NCBI GenBank assembly: GCA_013042165.1
Contig: JABDQT010000223.1
Coordinates: 1-10,276, forward strand
Length of the DNA: 10,276 nucleotides
Reading direction: 5' to 3'
DNA from: Kiritimatiellales bacterium
GTDB lineage: Bacteria > Verrucomicrobiota > Kiritimatiellia > Kiritimatiellales > Pontiellaceae
Made by a program: the position numbers and the translations under genes. The stretch's first letter is position 1. Each line of letters opens with the position of its first letter. Below are positions 6,500-10,276 of the stretch, in pieces. The notes beneath the pieces were generated by a model that saw only the letters and a program-made list of their open reading frames with translations, ran no database searches and had not been told where the DNA came from.

Positions 6500-7244
6500 A
6501 GCGAGTGGAATTAATCATAGTGGCGCAGAAGCCCGCGCCGAATCCGTTGTCGATGTTGACGACGGTGATGTTGGGTGCACAGGAGTTAAGCATCGTAAAT
6601 AGCGGTGCGAGGCCGTTCATATGCGAGCCGTAGCCCACGGAGGTCGGGACGGCGATAACCGGGCAGGCGGCCAGGCCTCCGACCACGGAGGGCAGGGCAC
6701 CTTCCATGCCGGCCACGGCGACGATGCAGCGGGCCTGCTGTATTTTTTCGTTTTGTGCCAACAGACGATGAATGCCGGCCACGCCGCAATCGTAGAGTCG
6801 TTCAACCTTCGCGCCGGAAATGGATGCCGTAACCGCTGCCTCCTCGGCGACCGGAATATCGGCAGTGCCAGCGCTGATCACAAGCACACTGCCGGTTTTT
6901 TCGCGCGCCTCTTTTTCCAAGGTAATGGTTCGTCCGAGCTCATTGTAGACCAACCGGTCATCGACTTTCTGCAGTCTGGCGAACAGCTCCGGTTCGGCGC
7001 GTGTCATCAGCAGGTTGCCATTGTGCTTTTCCAGCGCCTGATAGATTTTTTCCACCTGTTCGTGGGTTTTTCCCTGACAGAACACCACTTCGGGATAACC
7101 GGTGCGCAGGGCGCGGTGATGATCCACCTTGGCGAAGCCCATGTCTTCGAACGGCAGGCGCTTCAGCGTTTCCAGCGTTTGGTCGAGGTCGACCTCGCCG
7201 CCTTTGAACTTAGAGAGCAGTTGAACGATTTTATCTGTTTCCAT
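6498..7244 (-). CDS. larB: LarB, nickel-pincer nucleotide cofactor biosynthesis (P2CMN synthase)
   Basis: A 248-residue protein, close to the 246 aa of Lactiplantibacillus LarB. LarB carboxylates the pyridinium ring of nicotinic acid adenine dinucleotide and releases AMP, making the dicarboxylated mononucleotide used by LarE and then LarC to build the nickel-pincer cofactor of lactate racemase and related enzymes. The C-terminal half is PurE-like. Visible motifs are GYPEVVFCQGKT (49-60), VISAGTADIPVAEEA (122-136), DCGVAGIHR (152-160), VAGMEGALPSVVGGL (177-191), PTSVGYG (200-206) and MLNSCA with Cys222 (the conserved cysteine tied to substrate binding), then VVNIDNGFGAG. ATG at 7244 has AAAGG about nine bases upstream. 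It lies 28 bp after a HAD hydrolase on the same strand. larC, larE and larA are not in the window. Confidence 0.95.
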   Translation of the reverse strand: METDKIVQLLSKFKGGEVDLDQTLETLKRLPFEDMGFAKVDHHRALRTGYPEVVFCQGKTHEQVEKIYQALEKHNGNLLMTRAEPELFARLQKVDDRLVYNELGRTITLEKEAREKTGSVLVISAGTADIPVAEEAAVTASISGAKVERLYDCGVAGIHRLLAQNEKIQQARCIVAVAGMEGALPSVVGGLAACPVIAVPTSVGYGSHMNGLAPLFTMLNSCAPNITVVNIDNGFGAGFCATMINSTR

Positions 7245-7272
7245 AATTAAAACCTTTTTGAAATGTTGATGG

Positions 7273-8166
7273 TTAATTCGTCTGTTTCCATGGCGGCGTG
7301 CCCGGCAGCAGGGCTTTGAATTCATCATTGATTTGCTGTTGGTATTCTTCTGAAAAACCGCCGGAAAGGAATTTGGTGTAGGCCTCATCCATGAAGCGTT
7401 GCCAGCTTTGGACCTCATGCCCGGGGTTGATCGGAAAAAAGTTGCAGCCGATGGATTCCGCGGTGGCCATATCGCCGGGGGCATCGCCGATCATGAGGAT
7501 GGCATGGGCAGGATAGCGGTCGCCGGCCGCCATCGTGAAATGGTCGATCTTGCTGCCCAACTCCGGGCCGGCAATGACGGAGACATATTTTGCCAGGTCG
7601 TCGCGGTACCAATCCTTGAGCAGGGCGACCGCCTGGGTTTGGGAGATTACGATGGCATCTGAATGTTTCCGGATCAGTTGCAGCGCCTTTTCCACCCCTT
7701 CAAAGGGCGGTGGATCTGGCATGTTCCGGTCAATATCCTCGTTCAGCGCGACGCTCCATGCATAGGTCTGCTCGAGCAGTTTGCTTCCGATCCGTCTTGC
7801 TTCAGCCTGCAGCGTGTCGTTGCTCAGCGGCAGTCCCGAATCGCAATAAACCCGCAGATCGGAAGGGTCGGGCAGGGCGGCATGATCCCGCGCTTCCGGC
7901 CAGTCGTTGAGCAGCTCGAAGGTTTTACAGAGACCCAAAAAGCGGTTCAGGCCGCGATAGGTGGAATAGAGATAGGTAAATTCCGCGGCTGCACGCACCT
8001 GCGGCTCAATCGCCTCCAGTCCCCAATGGCGGATAATGGCCGGATGAAAATGATCCTTTTGCTTCGCTTCCATCGTGTCGAAGACGCAACCGTCGGAATC
8101 GATCCCCACGAAGGTTTCGAACCTGGGAAGGAAGTTGATCAGATCGTCTTTGGTGAATTCTTTCAT
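7273..8166 (-). CDS. HAD-superfamily hydrolase (phosphoglycolate phosphatase-like)
   Basis: A 297-residue cytosolic protein with no signal peptide or membrane span. HAD motif I is GIDSDGCVFDT, with nucleophile Asp23 and acid/base Asp25. Motif II is AIVISQT (Ser175), Lys206 is a candidate motif III lysine, and motif IV is MIGDAPGDMATA with Asp228 and Asp232. The large helical insert between motifs I and II (about residues 35-165) is a C1-type cap, longer than in typical phosphoglycolate phosphatases (about 220-230 aa in all). Phosphate-ester hydrolysis is expected, but the substrate cannot be read from sequence. ATG at 8166 is preferred over an in-frame TTG five codons earlier, although neither has a good Shine-Dalgarno. 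It is the first gene of a probable two-gene unit with larB, 28 bp downstream, and is divergent from metK. Confidence 0.88.
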   Translation of the reverse strand: MKEFTKDDLINFLPRFETFVGIDSDGCVFDTMEAKQKDHFHPAIIRHWGLEAIEPQVRAAAEFTYLYSTYRGLNRFLGLCKTFELLNDWPEARDHAALPDPSDLRVYCDSGLPLSNDTLQAEARRIGSKLLEQTYAWSVALNEDIDRNMPDPPPFEGVEKALQLIRKHSDAIVISQTQAVALLKDWYRDDLAKYVSVIAGPELGSKIDHFTMAAGDRYPAHAILMIGDAPGDMATAESIGCNFFPINPGHEVQSWQRFMDEAYTKFLSGGFSEEYQQQINDEFKALLPGTPPWKQTN

Positions 8167-8191
8167 ATAAACGGGCTTCAATTGGATGCGA

Positions 8192-8221
8192 ACAGTAGGT
8201 CGTGGTAAGGCAACGGGTCAA
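8192..8221 (-). promoter_or_regulatory. Weak candidate promoter for the HAD-larB unit
   Basis: On the minus strand, TTGACC (8216-8221; five of six bases match the consensus -35) is followed after 18 bases by TACTGT (8192-8197; three of six match the consensus -10), about 25 bases before the HAD start codon. It overlaps the tRNA-Gln-like fragment, and that fragment's conservation could be the real explanation for the sequence. Confidence 0.25.
8202..8218 (+). other. tRNA-Gln-like D-arm fragment (not a functional tRNA)
   Basis: GTGGTAAGGCAACGGGT is, from memory, the D-loop to anticodon-stem segment of many bacterial tRNA-Gln genes. The preceding bases (GTC) could still pair with GGC as a D-stem. 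No anticodon loop, T-arm or acceptor stem follows, so this is at most a fragment, such as a recombination scar, or a chance match. Confidence 0.35.
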
Positions 8222-8230
8222 GCTTGGAGC

Positions 8231-8302
8231 GGCCGAAGTGCATATTTTTCATGTTTTTTGTAGCATGAAACGGCCACTTTCGCTACCTTTCGCGACTATA
8301 TT
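8231..8302 (+). promoter_or_regulatory. metK upstream regulatory region: hairpin, 10-bp tandem repeat, candidate -10
   Basis: TTTCATG (8247-8253) and CATGAAA (8264-8270) form a perfect seven-base stem with a ten-base loop, and GGCCG (8231-8235) can pair with CGGCC (8271-8275) around it, leaving an 11-base bulge on one side. Directly downstream is a 10-bp tandem repeat, CTTTCGCTAC then CTTTCGCGAC (8277-8296), abutting TATATT (8297-8302), a plausible -10. No good -35 is present, so an activator-dependent promoter or a folded leader are both possible. I do not recognise a known SAM riboswitch. Confidence 0.35.
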
Positions 8303-8334
8303 ACTAAATCCGCATAAACGAATAGAGGTTAGCC

Positions 8335-9522
8335 ATGAGCAAAATCAGAGTAGATCACGTTTTTACGTCCGAGTCCGTTTCCGAGGGGCATCCCGACAAG
8401 GTATGCGACCAGATTTCCGATGCAATCCTCGACGCCTGCCTTGAGCAGGATTCCAAGAGCCGCGTGGCTTGCGAGACACTGACCACCACCAATATGGTGG
8501 TGAACGCCGGCGAGATCACCTGTTCCGGCTGGGACAAAGTCGACCCGGAAGCCATTGCCCGCAAAGTCGTCCGCGAGATCGGCTACGACCATGAAAAGTT
8601 GAAGTTTTGCGACGATACATTTGAATATATCAACCGCCTGCACGAACAGTCACCCGACATTTCTCAAGGCGTTACCGCCGGAGAGGGACTCTTTGCAGAG
8701 CAGGGCGCAGGCGACCAGGGTATGATGTTCGGCTACGCTTCCGACGAAACCGAAGCATTGATGCCCGCGCCGGTTTACTACAGCCACCTCCTGCTCGACG
8801 AGCTCCAGAAAATCCGCAAGGCGGGCACGATTCCCTACCTGCGCCCCGATTCCAAATCGCAGGTATCCATAAAGTATGTGAACGGTAAACCCGACCACAT
8901 CACCGCAGTCGTGATCTCGCACCAGACCGACGATGTGCCTCTCGAACAGATTCAGACGGATCTCGAGGCCGTTGCCAAAAAGGTGCTGGAACCCAGCGGA
9001 TTGTTGAAAGACAACGTTAAATATTTCATCAACCCGACCGGAAAATTCGTAATCGGCGGCCCGCACGGTGACGCCGGACTGACCGGCAGGAAGATTATTG
9101 TCGACACCTATGGCGGCGTCGGCAGCCATGGCGGCGGAGCATTCTCCGGAAAGGACCCCTCCAAAGTCGACCGTTCGGCCGCTTATTATGCCCGCTACGT
9201 CGCCAAGAATATCGTGGCTGCCGGACTCGCCGGAAAGTGCGAAGTGCAGGTGGCCTATGCCATCGGAGTTGCTGAGCCGCTCAGCATCAACGTCGATACC
9301 TACGGCACCGGCAAACTTGAAGACAGCGAGCTCGAAGCCGTCGTCGCATCCAAGCAACTGTTCGACTTCCGGCCCGCTTCACTGATTCAGGAGCTCGGGC
9401 TGCTTGAGCCGAAGGGGTGGAGCTACCGCGAGACGGCCGCCTATGGACACTTTGGTCGCGATCAGTTTCCTTGGGAAAAGACCGATAAGGTGGACGCACT
9501 TCGCAAGGCCTTCAACCTGTAG
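8335..9522 (+). CDS. metK: S-adenosylmethionine synthetase (methionine adenosyltransferase)
   Basis: A complete 395-residue enzyme that makes S-adenosylmethionine from methionine and ATP with cleavage of the triphosphate; it is cytosolic and normally tetrameric. The N-terminus [20 protein letters not shown] (residues 10-29) holds the ATP-binding His19. Further motifs are the signature [12 protein letters not shown] (124-135), the catalytic [20 protein letters not shown] (241-260) and the phosphate-binding [19 protein letters not shown] (266-284). Length and motif order are standard and nothing is missing. ATG at 8335 has AGAGG six bases upstream (8324-8328). It is transcribed alone: divergent from the HAD gene, with a strong terminator immediately after it. 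Confidence 0.98.
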   Translation: MSKIRVDHVFTSESVSEGHPDKVCDQISDAILDACLEQDSKSRVACETLTTTNMVVNAGEITCSGWDKVDPEAIARKVVREIGYDHEKLKFCDDTFEYINRLHEQSPDISQGVTAGEGLFAEQGAGDQGMMFGYASDETEALMPAPVYYSHLLLDELQKIRKAGTIPYLRPDSKSQVSIKYVNGKPDHITAVVISHQTDDVPLEQIQTDLEAVAKKVLEPSGLLKDNVKYFINPTGKFVIGGPHGDAGLTGRKIIVDTYGGVGSHGGGAFSGKDPSKVDRSAAYYARYVAKNIVAAGLAGKCEVQVAYAIGVAEPLSINVDTYGTGKLEDSELEAVVASKQLFDFRPASLIQELGLLEPKGWSYRETAAYGHFGRDQFPWEKTDKVDALRKAFNL

Positions 9523-9544
9523 GCGGAGGTTCCCTGCTTCGAAC

Positions 9545-9580
9545 AAGCGTGCGCTCGTTTGTCGGGTGCACGCTTTTTTT
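9545..9580 (+). terminator. Rho-independent terminator of metK
   Basis: Perfect eight-base arms AAGCGTGC (9545-9552) and GCACGCTT (9568-9575), with a 15-base loop, run into an uninterrupted run of seven T (9574-9580). It begins 22 bases after the metK stop. Confidence 0.85.
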
Positions 9581-9597
9581 GTGCCGCGAGTACGCTC

Positions 9598-9625
9598 TTG
9601 AAGAAAAAGACCGCATCGGTATAGT
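9598..9625 (+). promoter_or_regulatory. Candidate sigma-70-type promoter for lpxK
   Basis: TTGAAG (9598-9603), then a 16-base spacer and TATAGT (9620-9625), placed about 30 bases before the lpxK ATG and just after the metK terminator. lpxK has no obvious Shine-Dalgarno (an AT-rich stretch ending AAACCC precedes the ATG). Confidence 0.5.
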
Positions 9626-9656
9626 GTCCGCAATTCCATAAATCATTTTTAAACCC

Positions 9657-10276
9657 ATGACGTATAAACGAAGAATCGAACAGCTTGAAACCTACATGCT
9701 ATCCGTCCTCGACGGTTCGCGCACCGGCAAGTGGCCGGCCACCCTGCGCATCCTGCTGAAGGTGCTTTCGGTTGTTTTTTCGATCATTGTTCAGATTCGG
9801 CTGGCCCTCTACAAACACCGGATCATCCGGCCAAGCACGCTCGGGTGCCAGGTGATCAGCGTGGGCAACCTGACCGTTGGAGGTACGGGAAAGACTCCGG
9901 TTGTGGAAGTATTTGCGCGCAACCTGCAGAAGCAGGGCCGCAAGGTCGCCATCCTGAGCCGCGGGTACAAAAGTAAAGAGCTCCCCTTCATGCAGAAAAT
10001 GGTTCAGCGCATTACGACCGGAAAGATCGAGACACCGCCCCGCGTGGTTTCCGACGGCAAACGCCTGCTGCTTGATTCATGGACGGCCGGAGACGAGCCC
10101 TACATGCTGGCCTCAAATCTTCCGAATGTTTCGGTCGTGGTCGACAAGGACCGCGTCAAGGCCGGAAAATATGCCATCAAGGAGCTGGGATGCGATACGC
10201 TGATTCTCGACGATGGCTTCCAGTATCTGAAACTCGGGCAGCGCCTGGATATTGCGCTGGTGGATCGCACCAATCC
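9657..10276 (+). CDS. lpxK: Tetraacyldisaccharide 4'-kinase LpxK, 3' end cut by window edge
   Basis: The frame from ATG at 9657 stays open for 206 codons to the window edge, about 60 percent of a typical LpxK (roughly 330-370 aa). LpxK phosphorylates the 4' position of the tetraacyldisaccharide precursor with ATP to give lipid IVA, at the inner-membrane surface. Visible features are a hydrophobic membrane-associating helix (about 32-50), the Walker A region [17 protein letters not shown] (68-84), LSRGYK (100-105), GDEPYML (145-151), [10 protein letters not shown] (161-170) and DDGFQYLKL (185-193), all in family order. Between SRGYK and GDEP lies a segment rich in charged residues (about 106-144), and the N-terminus has an extra 25-30 residues before the hydrophobic helix; both look lineage-specific. 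It implies an outer membrane with lipid A. Confidence 0.95.
   Translation, partial: MTYKRRIEQLETYMLSVLDGSRTGKWPATLRILLKVLSVVFSIIVQIRLALYKHRIIRPSTLGCQVISVGNLTVGGTGKTPVVEVFARNLQKQGRKVAILSRGYKSKELPFMQKMVQRITTGKIETPPRVVSDGKRLLLDSWTAGDEPYMLASNLPNVSVVVDKDRVKAGKYAIKELGCDTLILDDGFQYLKLGQRLDIALVDRTN

Noticed and set aside
8183..8245. Possible functional tRNA gene upstream of metK
   Set aside because: Only the D-arm region matches; no T-arm, anticodon loop or acceptor stem can be found.
8650..9357. Minus-strand open frame of 235 codons inside metK
   Set aside because: Antisense shadow produced by GC-rich codon usage of metK; no recognisable domain and no start signal.

Overview
The window looks like a chromosomal segment of a Gram-negative, moderately GC-rich bacterium. 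lpxK shows that lipid A is made. An EfpL/YeiP-type elongation factor, scattered GC-rich palindromic repeats and the style of the MetK and LpxK proteins suggest the PVC superphylum (Kiritimatiellota/Verrucomicrobiota-like). That placement is inference from memory of the families, not a search.

Layout. (1) 1-1302, minus strand: a patatin-like phospholipase followed, with a one-base stop/start overlap, by a YacP-type NYN-domain nuclease that runs off the left edge. (2) 1303-1711: about 400 bp without a credible gene, filled mainly by a cluster of GC-rich palindromic and direct repeats. (3) 1712-3357, minus: efpL then a tRNA-dihydrouridine synthase (dus), separated by a long palindrome that also carries the dus ribosome binding site. 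The dus gene contains a copy of the palindromic repeat family inside its reading frame. (4) 3562-6156, minus: a large hybrid histidine kinase with a PhnD-like periplasmic sensor and two receiver domains. (5) 6157-6497: a gene-free stretch holding a decayed, internally deleted second copy of efpL together with its leader, so the kinase gene lies between two same-orientation efpL sequences. (6) 6498-8166, minus: a HAD-family hydrolase followed by larB (nickel-pincer cofactor synthesis). (7) 8167-8334: divergent promoter region with a hairpin, a 10-bp tandem repeat and a tRNA-Gln-like fragment. (8) 8335-9522, plus: metK, closed by a clear rho-independent terminator. (9) 9657-10276, plus: lpxK, cut by the right edge.

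Functionally the window is mostly housekeeping: translation (efpL, dus, possibly the NYN nuclease), S-adenosylmethionine supply (metK), outer-membrane lipid A (lpxK) and cofactor synthesis (larB), plus one orphan sensor kinase. No phage, transposase, CRISPR or defence genes are visible. The most interesting signals are non-coding: a repeat inserted in frame in dus, the repeat cluster beside it, and the efpL remnant flanking the kinase.
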